From NCBI RefSeq assembly GCF_014654785.1, contig NZ_BNBD01000004.1:124001-188000 (forward strand): DNA of 64,000 nucleotides, in the 5' to 3' direction. Below the pieces are notes generated by a model. That model did not search any database, was not told the origin of the DNA, and saw only the letters and a program-made list of their open reading frames with translations. This stretch comes from Streptomyces mashuensis. GTDB taxonomy: Bacteria > Actinomycetota > Actinomycetes > Streptomycetales > Streptomycetaceae. This document shows, in pieces, positions 26,273 to 37,646 of this stretch. Position 1 is the stretch's first letter. The number at the start of each line of letters is the position of its first letter. A program made the position numbers and the translations under genes.

Positions 26273-27274
26273 TCAGTGCCCGGCGGGGATGTGCCGGGTG
26301 CCGATCCGCTTGCGGAACACCCAGTACGTCCACGCCTGGTAGCCGATGACCACGGGCGTCATGACGGCCGCCACCCAGGTGGTGATCTTCAGCGTGTACG
26401 GGCTGGAGGCCGCACCGGACACGGTCAGGCTCCACGCGGGGTCGGAGGAGGAGGGCATCACGTCGGGGAAGAGGGCGAGGAAGAGCGTCGCGGAGAGAGC
26501 GGCGACGGCCACGCCGGAGAGGGTGAAGGCCCAGCCCTCGCGCCCGGCCCGGTTGAGGACGAGCGCACCGGCGAGGGCGAGGAGGGCCACCACGAGCGCG
26601 GCCAGGCTGCGCCCGTTGCCGGACTGCGCCTGCGTCCAGCCCAGGAACGCGCCCGCCACCACGACGGCGGCCAGGCCGAGCCGGCCGGCGTGGACGCGGG
26701 CCCGGTGCCGGATGTCGCCGTCGGTCTTCAGCGCGGCGAACACGGCGCCGTGGAAGGTGAACAGCACGAGCATGCCCAGGCCGCCGAGCAGCGCATACGG
26801 GCTGACCAGGTCGGCGGGGCCGCCGGTGAAGTCGCCGTCCGCCCCGATCGGCACGCCGCGCACCATGGCGGCGAAGATCGTCCCCCACAGGAAGGCGGAC
26901 AGCAGCGAGCACCAGAAGATGACGTGTTCCCAGTTGCTCTGCCAGCGCTCGCCGGACCGCTTGTGCCGGTACTCGAAGGCGACGCCGCGCAGGATGAGGC
27001 AGACGAGGACGGCCAGCAGCGGCAGGTAGAAGCCGCTGAAGAAGGCGGCGTACCAGTCGGGGAAGGCGGCGAAGGTGGCGCCGGCCGCGGTGATCATCCA
27101 GACCTCGTTGGCGTCCCAGACCGGGCCGATCGTGTTGATCAGCACGCGCCGTTCGGTGCGGTCCTTCGCCAGGGTCTTCGTCAGCACGCCGATGCCGAAG
27201 TCGAAGCCCTCCAGGAAGAAGTAGCCGGTCCACAGGACGGCGATGAGCAGGAACCAGAAGTCGTGGAGGTGCAT
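26273..27274 (-). CDS. cydB: Cytochrome bd ubiquinol/menaquinol oxidase subunit II
   Basis: 333-aa integral membrane subunit of the bd-type terminal oxidase, with about eight TM helices. The N-terminus MHLHDFWFLLIAVLWTGYFF and LEGFDFGIGVLTKTLAK is the CydB signature, as are GPVWDANEVWMITAAGATFAAFPDWYA. ATG at 27274 has GGAGAG upstream. It starts 26 bp after cydA and is followed by cydCD. Confidence 0.97.
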   Translation of the reverse strand: MHLHDFWFLLIAVLWTGYFFLEGFDFGIGVLTKTLAKDRTERRVLINTIGPVWDANEVWMITAAGATFAAFPDWYAAFFSGFYLPLLAVLVCLILRGVAFEYRHKRSGERWQSNWEHVIFWCSLLSAFLWGTIFAAMVRGVPIGADGDFTGGPADLVSPYALLGGLGMLVLFTFHGAVFAALKTDGDIRHRARVHAGRLGLAAVVVAGAFLGWTQAQSGNGRSLAALVVALLALAGALVLNRAGREGWAFTLSGVAVAALSATLFLALFPDVMPSSSDPAWSLTVSGAASSPYTLKITTWVAAVMTPVVIGYQAWTYWVFRKRIGTRHIPAGH

Positions 27275-27300
27275 GGGTTCTCTCCGTTCCGTCCGCCGCG

Positions 27301-28902
27301 TCAGTACGCGAAGGTCAGCGGCTTGTCGGCGTCCTCGGCGGCCTCGGCGGAACTGCTTCCGCCGCCCCCGCCGTCCCGGGCCGACGGCAGCCGCAGCTTG
27401 GGGTCCTTCGCCGGCGGCTTCTCGTCCGTGTCGGGCCCGGCCTTGGCGTACTTCGTCAGCAGCCGCACCTCGACGACCGCCAGGACGGCGTACAGCAGGG
27501 TGAAGACGACGAGGGAGGTGAGGACCTCGCCCTGGCTCACGCCGGGGGAGACCGCGGAGTCGGTGCGCATCAGCCCGTAGACGGCCCACGGCTGCCGGCC
27601 CATCTCCGTGAAGATCCAGCCGAAGGAGTTGGCGATGAGCGGGAAGCCCATGGTGAGGATGCCCACGCGCCAGGACCAGGCGGTCAGGGAGGGGCTCAGT
27701 TCGCGGGTGCGGGTCAGCATCAGCCTGGGGATCGTGCCCTCGGCGGGGCGGTGCTCGGGTGCGAGCCACAGCTTCCGGCGGGTGGTCCACAGCCCGACGA
27801 GGCCGGCGGCGAACGACGTCATGCCGAAGCCGATCATCAGGCGGAAGCCCCAGAAGGTCATGAAGATGCTGGGGATGTAGTCCTCGGCCTTGCCGCCGTA
27901 CCGGCCGGCCTCCTGCGCGGCGATGTCGTTGATGCCGGGCACCGAGTCGGTGAAGTTGCTGTGCGCGAGGAAGGAGAGGAGGCCGGGGACCTCGATCTCC
28001 ACGCTGTTGTGGCCCTGGGAGACGTCGCCGACGGCGAAGACGGAGAACGGCGCGGGCGCCTGGGTGTCCCACAGCGCCTCGGCGGCGGCCATCTTCATCG
28101 GCTGCTGCTCGAACATCACCTTGCCGAGCGAGTCGCCGCTGATCGCCGTGCCGAGACCTGCGATCACGGCCACGACCAGGCCGACCCGCAGGGAGGCGAC
28201 CATCGCGGGGATCTGCTTGCGCTGCTTCTCGCCGAGCTCCTCGCCCTTCAGCTGCTTGCGCCGGGCGCGCCACAGGTGCAGCGAGGAGATGCCCACGATG
28301 AACGCGGCGCCGGTGAGGAAGGCGGCGGTGAGGGTGTGGAAGACCACGACGAGCGTGGTGTTCTGCGTCAGCACCGCCCAGATGTCGGTGAGCCGCGCCT
28401 TGCCGGTGGCCTTGTCGACCGTGTAGCCGACCGGGTGCTGCATCCAGGAGTTGGCGGCGAGGATGAAGTACGAGGACAGGACGGTGCCGACGGCCACGAT
28501 CCAGATGCAGGCGCAGTGGATCTTCTTCGGCAGCCGGTCCCAGCCGAAGATCCACAGGCCGATGAAGGTGGACTCGAAGAAGAAGGCCAGCAGGGCCTCC
28601 ATCGCCAGCGGGGCGCCGAAGACGTCACCGACGAAGCGCGAGTAGGCCGACCAGTTCATGCCGAACTGGAACTCCTGGACGAGGCCGGTGACCACGCCCA
28701 TGGCGATGTTGATCAGGAAGAGCTTCCCCCAGAACTTCGTGGCGTGGAAGTACTTCTCCTTGCCGGTGCGCACCCAGGCCGTCTGGAGGCCGGCGGTGAT
28801 CGCGGCGAGGCTGATCGTGAGCGGGACGAAGAGGAAGTGGTAGACGGTCGTGATGCCGAACTGCCACCGGGCGAGCGTCTCCGGAGCGAGGGCCAGATTC
28901 AC
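27301..28902 (-). CDS. cydA: Cytochrome bd ubiquinol/menaquinol oxidase subunit I
   Basis: 533-aa catalytic subunit carrying haems b558, b595 and d. His in WQFGITTVYHFLF (about residue 22) is the haem ligand near the N-terminus; HPVGY and GRQPWAVYGLMRT are conserved. The Q-loop (VEIEVPGLLSFLAH) is the short form found in Gram-positives. High-affinity O2 reduction under oxygen limitation, electron source menaquinol. GTG at 28902 has AAGGAG at 8 nt. The operon order cydA-cydB-cydCD and the Rex operator upstream indicate control by the NADH/NAD ratio. A Gly/Ser/Lys tail of about 60 residues is cytosolic. Confidence 0.97.
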   Translation of the reverse strand: MNLALAPETLARWQFGITTVYHFLFVPLTISLAAITAGLQTAWVRTGKEKYFHATKFWGKLFLINIAMGVVTGLVQEFQFGMNWSAYSRFVGDVFGAPLAMEALLAFFFESTFIGLWIFGWDRLPKKIHCACIWIVAVGTVLSSYFILAANSWMQHPVGYTVDKATGKARLTDIWAVLTQNTTLVVVFHTLTAAFLTGAAFIVGISSLHLWRARRKQLKGEELGEKQRKQIPAMVASLRVGLVVAVIAGLGTAISGDSLGKVMFEQQPMKMAAAEALWDTQAPAPFSVFAVGDVSQGHNSVEIEVPGLLSFLAHSNFTDSVPGINDIAAQEAGRYGGKAEDYIPSIFMTFWGFRLMIGFGMTSFAAGLVGLWTTRRKLWLAPEHRPAEGTIPRLMLTRTRELSPSLTAWSWRVGILTMGFPLIANSFGWIFTEMGRQPWAVYGLMRTDSAVSPGVSQGEVLTSLVVFTLLYAVLAVVEVRLLTKYAKAGPDTDEKPPAKDPKLRLPSARDGGGGGSSSAEAAEDADKPLTFAY

Positions 28903-28973
28903 CGGGGTCTCTCCTTGCCTCTGCGCCGTACAGGCCCCGCATATGTAGAAGAACAGGGTCATAACGACGCGCT

Positions 28974-28989
28974 TGTGAACGCGTTCACA
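28974..28989 (-). promoter_or_regulatory. Rex operator of the cyd operon
   Basis: The perfect palindrome TGTGAACGCGTTCACA matches the Rex operator consensus TGTGAAC-NNN-TTCACA at every defined position. It lies 72 bp upstream of the cydA start, and an additional half-site TTCACAA follows at 28990-28996. On the coding strand TACATA, about 30 bp downstream of the site, is the best -10 candidate. Rex is known to repress cydABCD in Streptomyces when NADH is low, so this is a strong assignment. Confidence 0.93.
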
Positions 28990-29064
28990 TTCACAAGCAT
29001 TCTGGCACACCGGCTTTTCGGACAATCATCCGGGGTACCCCGACCGGCCCTGGCGCGCACAACG

Positions 29065-29100
29065 CCGAGGGGCCCCCACCGGTCGGTGGGGGCCCCTCGG
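29065..29100 (-). terminator. Strong stem-loop terminator after hisC
   Basis: A 17-bp perfect GC-rich stem (arms 29065-29081 and 29084-29100, CCGAGGGGCCCCCACCG and its complement) with a nominal 2-nt loop begins 28 bp past the stop of the aminotransferase gene. There is no U-run, which is common in Streptomyces. It also separates this gene from the cydA promoter region. Confidence 0.9.
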
Positions 29101-29128
29101 GCTCACGGCCGTCACTCCGGCGCGGGTC

Positions 29129-30208
29129 CTACAGCTCCTTGCGGAACTGCTCGGCCGCCCGCAGGAAGAGGTCGTTCGCCTCCGTCTCGCCGATCGTCAC
29201 CCGGACGCCCTCGCCCGGGAACGGCCGGACCACCACGCCGGCCCGCTCGCAGGCCGCGGCGAAGTCCGCCGTCCGCTCCCCCAGCCGCAGCCAGACGAAG
29301 TTGGCCTGCGACTCCGGCACCGTCCAGCCCTGGCCCGCCAGGCCCGACGCCACCCGCGCCCGCTCGGCGACCAGCGCCTCGACCCGTTCGCGCAGCGCGT
29401 CCTCGCTGCGCAGCGACGCCACGGCCGCGTCCTGCGCCACCTGGCTCACCCCGAACGGCACGGCCGTCTTGCGCAGCGCCGCGGCCACCGGCTCGTGCGC
29501 CACGGCGAAGCCCACGCGCAGCCCCGCCAGGCCGTACGCCTTGGAGAACGTCCGCAGCACGCACACGTTCGGGCGGTCCCGGTAGAGGTCGATGCCGTCC
29601 GGCACCTCCGGGTCGCGGATGAACTCCAGGTACGCCTCGTCCAGCACGACGAGGACGTCCGACGGCACCCGGTCGAGGAAGGACTCCAGCTCCGCCCGGC
29701 GCACCACGGTGCCGGTGGGGTTGTTGGGGTTGCAGACGAAGATCAGCCGGGTCCGGTCCGTGATCGCGGCGAGCATCGCGTCGAGGTCGTGCACGTCGCC
29801 CGGCGTCAGCGGCACCTGCACCGGCGTGGCGCTCGCGACCTGCGTGATGATCGGGTACGCCTCGAACGACCGCCACGCGTACACGACCTCGTCACCGGGG
29901 CCGGCCGTGGCCTGCACCAGCTGCTGGGCGACGCCGACCGAGCCGGTGCCGGTCGCCAGGTGCGTCAGCGGCACCCCGAACCGCTCGGACAGCTCGGCCA
30001 TCAGGCCGGTGCACGCCATGTCGGGGTAGCGGTTGAACGAGGCCGCCGCGGCCAGCGCCGTGTCCAGCACGCCGGGCAGCGGGGGGTAGGGGTTCTCGTT
30101 GGAGGACAGCTTGTAGGCCACCGGGCCGCCCGCTGCCGCCGGCTTGCCCGGCTTGTACGTGGGCACACCGTCCAGCGCGGCGCGCAGCTTCGGGGTCTTC
30201 TCGGTCAC
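29129..30208 (-). CDS. PLP-dependent aminotransferase, HisC/aromatic aminotransferase type
   Basis: 359-aa fold-type I aminotransferase of the HisC branch. The PLP-Lys lies in [16 protein letters not shown]; other motifs are [21 protein letters not shown] (Asn of the cofactor site), LDEAYLEF and ANFVWLRLG. Reaction is either histidinol-phosphate or phenylalanine/aromatic transamination; with no his genes nearby the aromatic aminotransferase (Pat-like) reading is favoured. GTG at 30208 has GAGGAGG upstream. Monocistronic and closed by the strong terminator at 29065-29100. Two 13-bp direct repeats lie about 55-80 bp upstream. Confidence 0.9.
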   Translation of the reverse strand: MTEKTPKLRAALDGVPTYKPGKPAAAGGPVAYKLSSNENPYPPLPGVLDTALAAAASFNRYPDMACTGLMAELSERFGVPLTHLATGTGSVGVAQQLVQATAGPGDEVVYAWRSFEAYPIITQVASATPVQVPLTPGDVHDLDAMLAAITDRTRLIFVCNPNNPTGTVVRRAELESFLDRVPSDVLVVLDEAYLEFIRDPEVPDGIDLYRDRPNVCVLRTFSKAYGLAGLRVGFAVAHEPVAAALRKTAVPFGVSQVAQDAAVASLRSEDALRERVEALVAERARVASGLAGQGWTVPESQANFVWLRLGERTADFAAACERAGVVVRPFPGEGVRVTIGETEANDLFLRAAEQFRKEL

Positions 30209-30580
30209 CGCGGTCCTCCTCGGGTCCCCGGGCCGCCGGCTCCTCGGCTGTCCGGCCCGGATACTGCACACCTGAATACTGCACACCTTATGAGGATTCC
30301 CCCGGGCGGCGTCCAGAGCCGGGGGAGCGCTCTGCTGATCGCGCGCGCCGTGGCGGGCCCCCTGGCGCGCGTCACCCGTGAAGGTGAGTTGAGACCTCAC
30401 CGAGACCTGACCACTTCCTTGGGCGTGGATATGCCAGAGGCCGACAGCCCCCCACCCGGCCGCCCAACTACCTGCATTTCCATGGTCATTCAGGGGAAAC
30501 GCCACAGCAGAAACGTGCCTGTCAACAGTCAAATGAGGCCCCCTCCCTGCGGACCACCCGAGCCCTACTATCGGCCTGCC
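30209..30580. other. Intergenic region with 13-bp direct repeats
   Basis: 372-bp divergent region between the aminotransferase (left) and the lacI-type gene (right). Two identical ATACTGCACACCT copies, 30261-30273 and 30276-30288, are tandem with 15-bp period and lie 53-80 bp upstream of the aminotransferase start. A short inverted repeat GGTGAG-N7-CTCACC occurs at 30383-30401. TACTAT at 30566-30571 is a plausible -10 for the regulator. No ORF of coding quality was seen. Confidence 0.6.
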
Positions 30581-31717
30581 ATGACAGCAGCAGGGAAGCA
30601 CCAGGTGAGCCGGGGTGAGACAGCCCGCCGGTCCACCCGGCAGGGGCGCGCGGGCATCCGGGACGTGGCCGCCGCAGCCGGGGTCTCGATCACGACCGTC
30701 TCCGACGCGCTCAACGGCAAGGGCCGGCTACCGGACGCGACCCGACGCCATGTCCGCGAGGTGGCGGACCGGCTGGGCTACCGGCCCTCCGCCGCGGCCC
30801 GCACCCTCCGCACGGGCAAATCGGGCCTCATCGGCCTGACCGTGACCACGTACGGGGATGAACCTTTCACCTTCACCGAGTTCGCCTACTTCGCCGAGAT
30901 GGCCAGGGCCGCGACGTCGGCGGCCCTCGCCCGCGGCTACGCCCTGGTGATCCTCCCGGCCACCTCGCGGCACGACGTGTGGTCCAACGTGGCGCTCGAC
31001 GGCACCGTCGTCGTCGACCCCTCCGACCACGACCCGGTCGTCTCCGACCTGGTCCGCCAGGGCATCCCCGTGGTGTCCGACGGCCGCCCGGCCGGCTCGC
31101 TGCCCGTCACGGCCTGGGTCGACAACGACCACGAGGCCGCCGTGCTCGGCATCCTCGACCACCTGGCCGCCGCCGGGGCGCGCCGGATCGGCCTGCTCAC
31201 CGGCACCACCACCGACACGTACACGCGCCTGTCCACCACCGCCTACCTGCGCTGGTGCGAGCGCGTCGGCCAGGACCCGGTCTACGAGGAGTACCCGGCG
31301 CACGACCCCTGCGCCGGCGCCGTGGCCGCCGACCGGCTGCTGGCCCGGCCCGACCGGCCCGACGCGGTGTACGGGCTGTTCGACCCGAACGGCACGGACC
31401 TGCTCGCCGCAGCCCGCCGCTACGGGCTGCGCGTCCCGGAGGACCTGCTGCTGGTCTGCTGCAGCGAGTCCACGGTGTACGCCACCACCGAGCCGCCGAT
31501 CACCACGCTGTCGCTCAAGCCGCGCCGGATCGGCACCGCCGTCGTCCAGCTGCTGATCGACGCCATCGAGGGGCTGGACACCGGCCGGCCGGTGGAGCAG
31601 GTGATACCGACGGAGCTGATCGTGCGGACCTCCTCCGAACGCCGCCCGCCGCGCACCACCGTCAGCGCGCCGCGCGGCCCGGCCCCACCCCGGCCCGGCG
31701 GCCCCGCACCCGGCTGA
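30581..31717 (+). CDS. LacI-family transcriptional regulator
   Basis: 378 aa. An N-terminal HTH ([31 protein letters not shown], then [26 protein letters not shown]) is followed by a periplasmic-binding-protein-like effector domain (residues about 80-350, with [20 protein letters not shown] and [18 protein letters not shown]). Probably a sugar- or nucleoside-sensing repressor; operon targets are not visible next door. The first about 25 residues before the HTH are basic, disordered. ATG at 30581 sits nine bases after TACTAT; GTG at 30605 is another in-frame start. A Pro/Arg-rich tail ends the protein. Confidence 0.9.
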   Translation: MTAAGKHQVSRGETARRSTRQGRAGIRDVAAAAGVSITTVSDALNGKGRLPDATRRHVREVADRLGYRPSAAARTLRTGKSGLIGLTVTTYGDEPFTFTEFAYFAEMARAATSAALARGYALVILPATSRHDVWSNVALDGTVVVDPSDHDPVVSDLVRQGIPVVSDGRPAGSLPVTAWVDNDHEAAVLGILDHLAAAGARRIGLLTGTTTDTYTRLSTTAYLRWCERVGQDPVYEEYPAHDPCAGAVAADRLLARPDRPDAVYGLFDPNGTDLLAAARRYGLRVPEDLLLVCCSESTVYATTEPPITTLSLKPRRIGTAVVQLLIDAIEGLDTGRPVEQVIPTELIVRTSSERRPPRTTVSAPRGPAPPRPGGPAPG

Positions 31718-32069
31718 CGCCGGCGTCCACCACCGCACCCGCACCCGGCCGACCCCGGGTGACCCGCACGACCCGGCCCGTACCGCCCGACCCGCGTCAA
31801 CCACGAGTGGACCGGGGTCCGGCACACGGGCGCCCTGGCGCCTCCGGCGCGCGGAAGCGAGCACAGCCCGTCTGACCGGCGCGAACGGCTCAGGTAACGG
31901 TTCATTTGGGGAGAAATGACCGGTGAACCCGGTCTCCCGCTCCGATTCACAGCCCCTGGTGCGTCACAAGGCGCGACGGTCATTCCTATGATGGGCGCAC
32001 GACACCACGGACCGCCGTCGACCAGGCAAGGTCCACAGGGTGCACGGCGGCGCGATGGTGGAGGGGTCG
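31718..32069. other. Intergenic region upstream of the PPP-family phosphatase
   Basis: About 350 bp. The first 180 bp are GC-rich with no recognisable feature. A consensus -10-like TATGAT occurs at 31987-31992 without a clear -35, and is the most likely promoter for the phosphatase, giving a leader of about 60-70 bases. No palindrome of note was found. Confidence 0.45.
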
Positions 32070-33197
32070 ATGACTCAGGGGGCCGGGCAGGGACCTGCGG
32101 CACGGACCACGGCGGCGATGCCGCACTTCCCCGGATACGCCGCGCATCCTTCCGTACCCGGCTACGGCCATCCCGCGCACCCCGCCGCCCCTCCGGTGCC
32201 GCCCGTGCCTCCGGAGTACCCGGACTACGCCGACGGGTACACCCCGACCGCGCGCGACCTGCCCGTCATCGGCCAGGGCGCGCCGCAGGACGTCCCCACC
32301 GTCGAGCTGACCCCGCTGTCCCCGCCGCAGCAGCAGCCGCAGCCCCAGTCGCAGCACCTGCCGGCCGGCGGTCCGGGCCCGCTGTACGTCGTCGGCGACG
32401 TCCACGGCTATCTGGACGAGCTCTACGAGGCGCTCGGCGAGCAGGGCCTCATCGACGCGCAGGGCCACTGGGCCGCGGGCAACGCCCGGCTGTGGTTCCT
32501 CGGCGACTTCACCGACCGCGGCCCGGACGGCGTCGGCGTGATCGACCTCGTCATGCGGCTGTCCGCGGAGGCCGCGGCGGCCGGTGGCTACTGCAAGGCC
32601 CTCATGGGCAACCACGAGCTGCTGCTGATCGGCGCCAAGCGGTTCGCCGACACGCCGGTCAACTCCGGCGCCGGCACGGCCTCCTTCCAGGCGGCCTGGC
32701 TGCTCAACGGCGGCCAGCGCTCCGACATGGAGCGTCTGGAGGACCACCACCTCCAGTGGATGTCGCGACTCGACGCCATCGCGGAGGAGGACGGGCACCT
32801 GCTGGTGCACTCCGACACCACGGCGTACCTGGAGTTCGGCGACTCCATCGAGGACGTCAACGACGCGATCACCGAGGCGATCCAGCGCAACGACCCGGAC
32901 GAGGTCTGGGACCTGTTCCGCAAGTTCACCAAGCGCTTCGCCTTCCGCGACGAGGAGACCGGCCCGCTGGCCGCGCGCGAGCTGCTGGCCACCTACGGCG
33001 GCAGCCGCCTCGTCCACGGGCACAGCCCCATCCCGTACCTCCTCGGCGAGGTCGGTACCGAGGATGCGGACGGTGAGGACTCCGCGCCCGCCGTGGAGGG
33101 CCCCCACCTGTACGCCGACGGGCTGGCCCTGGCCATGGACGGCGGGGTGACGATGGCCGGAAAACTGCTGGTCGTACAACTTCCGCTGGGCGGCTGA
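32070..33197 (+). CDS. PPP-superfamily metallophosphoesterase (bacterial Ser/Thr phosphatase or Ap4A hydrolase-like)
   Basis: 375 aa from ATG 32070, which follows GGAGGGG closely; GTG 32040 and ATG 32055 are in-frame alternatives. A Pro/Gln-rich disordered N-terminus (about 105 residues) precedes a calcineurin-like domain with GDVHGYLDEL, GDFTDRGPDG and GNHELLL, the three PPP metal/phosphate blocks, plus HSDTT and VHGHSPIPYL. Bacterial members hydrolyse phosphoproteins or dinucleoside polyphosphates. The C-terminal MAGKLLVVQLPLG is typical. Cytosolic, monocistronic. Confidence 0.88.
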   Translation: MTQGAGQGPAARTTAAMPHFPGYAAHPSVPGYGHPAHPAAPPVPPVPPEYPDYADGYTPTARDLPVIGQGAPQDVPTVELTPLSPPQQQPQPQSQHLPAGGPGPLYVVGDVHGYLDELYEALGEQGLIDAQGHWAAGNARLWFLGDFTDRGPDGVGVIDLVMRLSAEAAAAGGYCKALMGNHELLLIGAKRFADTPVNSGAGTASFQAAWLLNGGQRSDMERLEDHHLQWMSRLDAIAEEDGHLLVHSDTTAYLEFGDSIEDVNDAITEAIQRNDPDEVWDLFRKFTKRFAFRDEETGPLAARELLATYGGSRLVHGHSPIPYLLGEVGTEDADGEDSAPAVEGPHLYADGLALAMDGGVTMAGKLLVVQLPLGG

Positions 33198-33417
33198 GGA
33201 TTCGTCCGGGCACGCGCCGGGCATGTCTGGAGTTCCACCGGCGCGGGCCAATTCTCACAACACGCTGTCACCACGCGCCGGTGCGGCTCTACCATCGGCT
33301 TATCCGTAGCAGGCTCCGGCAGCTGTCCCGCGCAGTTCTGCCCAAGAGTTTCCTCCGTTTCCGCCCACTGCCCGCTCCACCCCGGCACCAGGCCCTACGG
33401 AGCATCGGGGGACGCAC

Positions 33418-34263
33418 ATGAACAGCGATCGGCATCTGCCGGCCGAGGACCGCCAGGAATTCGAGCGGGTGCTCGACCAGGCGCTGCGTGCCGCGAAACA
33501 CGACCCGGAACTCGCCGCTGCCATAGGGAAACAGCTCTCCGCCGAACAGCTGCGCGCCATGGCCCTGAGTGCCATGGCCGCCATCACCGCCTGTGCCTCG
33601 GCGGAATACCGCGACTATGCGAAAGCGCGTGACAAGCTGCGTGCCCGCCCCGCCGCCGCCCGGCCCCGTCCGGACGGCGGCGGTGTCGTTTCCGGGGCCG
33701 GCCCGGAGGACGACGGGGCGGGCGCGGCGGCCGTCCTGGCGGTGCTGGCACCGACGCTCTCCGGCATCGCCGCGATGATCTTCCTGCTGATCGGCTACGT
33801 CACCCGGACGGTCGGGGTGAACGAGTCCGTGGCCGGCCCGATGATCAGCATCGGCTGGTGGTTCGGGGCGCTCACCGTCGCGGGGGCGCTGGTGGCCATG
33901 GCGGGCATGCTGGTCACCGCCCTGCGCAACGGCCGGGGGGCGCCCGCGGACGAGCCCGTCCCGGACCCGCTGGCCGAGGAGGCGGAGCGGGCCCGCGAGG
34001 CGTGGCGGCAGGCGCTCCTGGACCGCGGCGTACGGCCGTTCCTCCGCGAGGCGCTCACCGGCACCCCGTCCACGCCCCGCACCCCTCGCGCCCTCGGCCG
34101 GGCGCAGAGCCCGTCCCGTACGCCCCGCCCGGGCCACGCACGCCCGGGGTTCAGCCGCCCCGAGTGGACGAGCCCGGATTTCACCGGCCCGGACCGCGGC
34201 CCCGACCGCGGCCCGGAATTCGGCAACGCGGGCCGCAGCGCCTCGGAACACCGCCCCGAATAA
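33418..34263 (+). CDS. Hypothetical membrane protein, two TM helices
   Basis: 281 aa, no recognised family. The N-terminus (about 75 residues) is soluble and helical; two hydrophobic helices (VLAVLAPTLSGIAAMIFLLIGY and GALTVAGALVAMAGMLVTAL) span the membrane near residues 105-130 and 145-170; the C-terminal about 110 residues are rich in Pro, Arg, Gly and Ser (PDRGPDRGPEF), disordered and cytosolic or extracytosolic. ATG at 33418 has GGGGGA seven bases upstream. A candidate -10 TACCAT lies near 33290. Function cannot be inferred. Confidence 0.75.
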   Translation: MNSDRHLPAEDRQEFERVLDQALRAAKHDPELAAAIGKQLSAEQLRAMALSAMAAITACASAEYRDYAKARDKLRARPAAARPRPDGGGVVSGAGPEDDGAGAAAVLAVLAPTLSGIAAMIFLLIGYVTRTVGVNESVAGPMISIGWWFGALTVAGALVAMAGMLVTALRNGRGAPADEPVPDPLAEEAERAREAWRQALLDRGVRPFLREALTGTPSTPRTPRALGRAQSPSRTPRPGHARPGFSRPEWTSPDFTGPDRGPDRGPEFGNAGRSASEHRPE

Positions 34264-34315
34264 CCCCGGGCGGCCGAGGCCCCACGGCCCGCGTCATGTC
34301 ACCCGCGGGTGCCGC

Positions 34316-36238
<1,923 letters not shown>

Positions 36239-36309
36239 GATTGCAAAGGTGGCACCACGCTAGCGCCTACCCCGTCGGGGCGGCCAGGGGGGCTTGCGAT
36301 GATGCGCGG

Positions 36310-37617
36310 GTGACCCGCTCGAACCACTCCCCCCACGCCCATGGGCACTCCCACGCGCACTCCCATGGCCCCGCCGCGCCGGTTTCGGCACGTTTGCGCA
36401 ATGTCATCGCGGCGGTGCTCATCCCCTTCGCCACCGCCGTGGTGACCTGCCTGATCGTCCTCTGGCCCGGCGGCACGCCGCCGCACCAGCACACCGGCAT
36501 CGGCCTCGACCAGAAGACCGAGTCGGGGCGCGTGACGGCGGTGGAGGAGATGGACTGCGCCCGGGCCGGCGCCCAGCCGAGCCGGCAGCAGCCCGGCGGC
36601 CCGCCGGTCGTCAAGGGGCCGTGCGAGAAGGCCACCGTCGAGGTCACCTCCGGCCCCGACAAGGGCAGCACCTTCGCGGAGATCGTGCAGCCCGACGCCA
36701 CCCGCCGATACCAGACCGGCCAGGAAGTGCTGCTCGCGTACGCGCCGAAGGCTCCGGAGAACCTGCGCTACTCCGTCCTCGACGTCGACCGGACGATGCC
36801 GATGGCGATACTCGCCGGCATCTTCGCGCTGGCGGTCGTGGTGGTGGGCCGGCTGCGCGGGGTGTTCGCCCTGATCGCCCTCGTCATCAGCTTCGGCATC
36901 CTGACGATGTTCATCCTTCCGGCGATCCTGCAGGGGTCCGACCCGCTCCTGGTCGCGGTCGTCGGCGGCAGCGCCATCATGCTGCTCGCGCTCTACCTCT
37001 GCCACGGCCTCAACGCCCGGACCTCCGTGGCGGTGCTGGGCACGCTGACCTCGCTGCTCCTCATCGGCCTGCTGGGGTCGCTGTTCACCGAGTGGGCGCA
37101 CCTCACGGGCAACACCGACGACCAGACGTCACTGGTGCACAGCCTCTACCCGGAGATCAAGATCCAGGGCCTGCTGCTGGCCGGCATCATCATCGGCTCG
37201 CTGGGCGTGCTGGACGACGTGACGGTCACCCAGACCTCCGCCGTGTGGGAGCTGAAGGAGGCCGATCCCACGGCGAATTGGCGGAAACTGTACGGCGCCG
37301 CGATGCGCATCGGGCGGGACCATATCGCTTCGGTGGTCAACACCCTGGTGCTGGCGTACGCGGGTGCCGCGCTGCCGTTGCTGCTGCTGTTCCGGATCGC
37401 GGACAGCGGGGTGGGCGCGGTCGCGACGAGCGAGATCGTCGCGGAGGAGATCGTCCGCACGCTCGTCGGCAGCATCGGCCTGGTCGCCTCGGTGCCGGTG
37501 ACGACGGTGCTGGCCGCGCTGGTGGTCAGCGCGGACCGCAGCCCCGGCGGCGGGGTGCGGGGCCGCGCCGGGGGGCGGGGCAGGGCCCGCGGCGGCAGGC
37601 GCCGCCGCGCGAAGTGA
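36310..37617 (+). CDS. YibE/F-family multipass membrane protein
   Basis: 435 aa with about nine hydrophobic segments. The N-terminus is a His-rich metal-binding-like stretch (HAHGHSHAHSHG) before the first TM helix (VIAAVLIPFATAVVTCLIVL). An extracytoplasmic about 120-residue domain follows, then the YibE/F core with LDDVTVTQTSAVWELKEADP, the family's signature, and VNTLVLAYAGAALPLLLLF. The function of YibE/F proteins is not established; the His-rich tail hints at metal handling. GTG at 36310 is the first good start; no strong RBS is seen. It is followed closely by a small NfeD-like gene and the flotillin. Confidence 0.88.
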   Translation: MTRSNHSPHAHGHSHAHSHGPAAPVSARLRNVIAAVLIPFATAVVTCLIVLWPGGTPPHQHTGIGLDQKTESGRVTAVEEMDCARAGAQPSRQQPGGPPVVKGPCEKATVEVTSGPDKGSTFAEIVQPDATRRYQTGQEVLLAYAPKAPENLRYSVLDVDRTMPMAILAGIFALAVVVVGRLRGVFALIALVISFGILTMFILPAILQGSDPLLVAVVGGSAIMLLALYLCHGLNARTSVAVLGTLTSLLLIGLLGSLFTEWAHLTGNTDDQTSLVHSLYPEIKIQGLLLAGIIIGSLGVLDDVTVTQTSAVWELKEADPTANWRKLYGAAMRIGRDHIASVVNTLVLAYAGAALPLLLLFRIADSGVGAVATSEIVAEEIVRTLVGSIGLVASVPVTTVLAALVVSADRSPGGGVRGRAGGRGRARGGRRRRAK

Positions 37618-37646
37618 CACGCGAAGTGACACGCGCAGTGACATGC
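37611..37646. repeat. Three tandem 12-bp repeats
   Basis: Two identical copies of GAAGTGACACGC (37611-37622, 37623-37634) and a diverged third (GCAGTGACATGC, 37635-37646) cover the stop of the YibE/F gene and one possible start (ATG 37643) of the next. Repeat copy number may affect that start. No known element is recognised. Confidence 0.85.

Noticed and set aside
19851..26342. 2163-codon open frame on the plus strand opposite M23, kinase and cydCD
   Set aside because: Low-complexity Arg/Pro/Gly/Ala translation antisense to well-supported genes; no RBS or domain.
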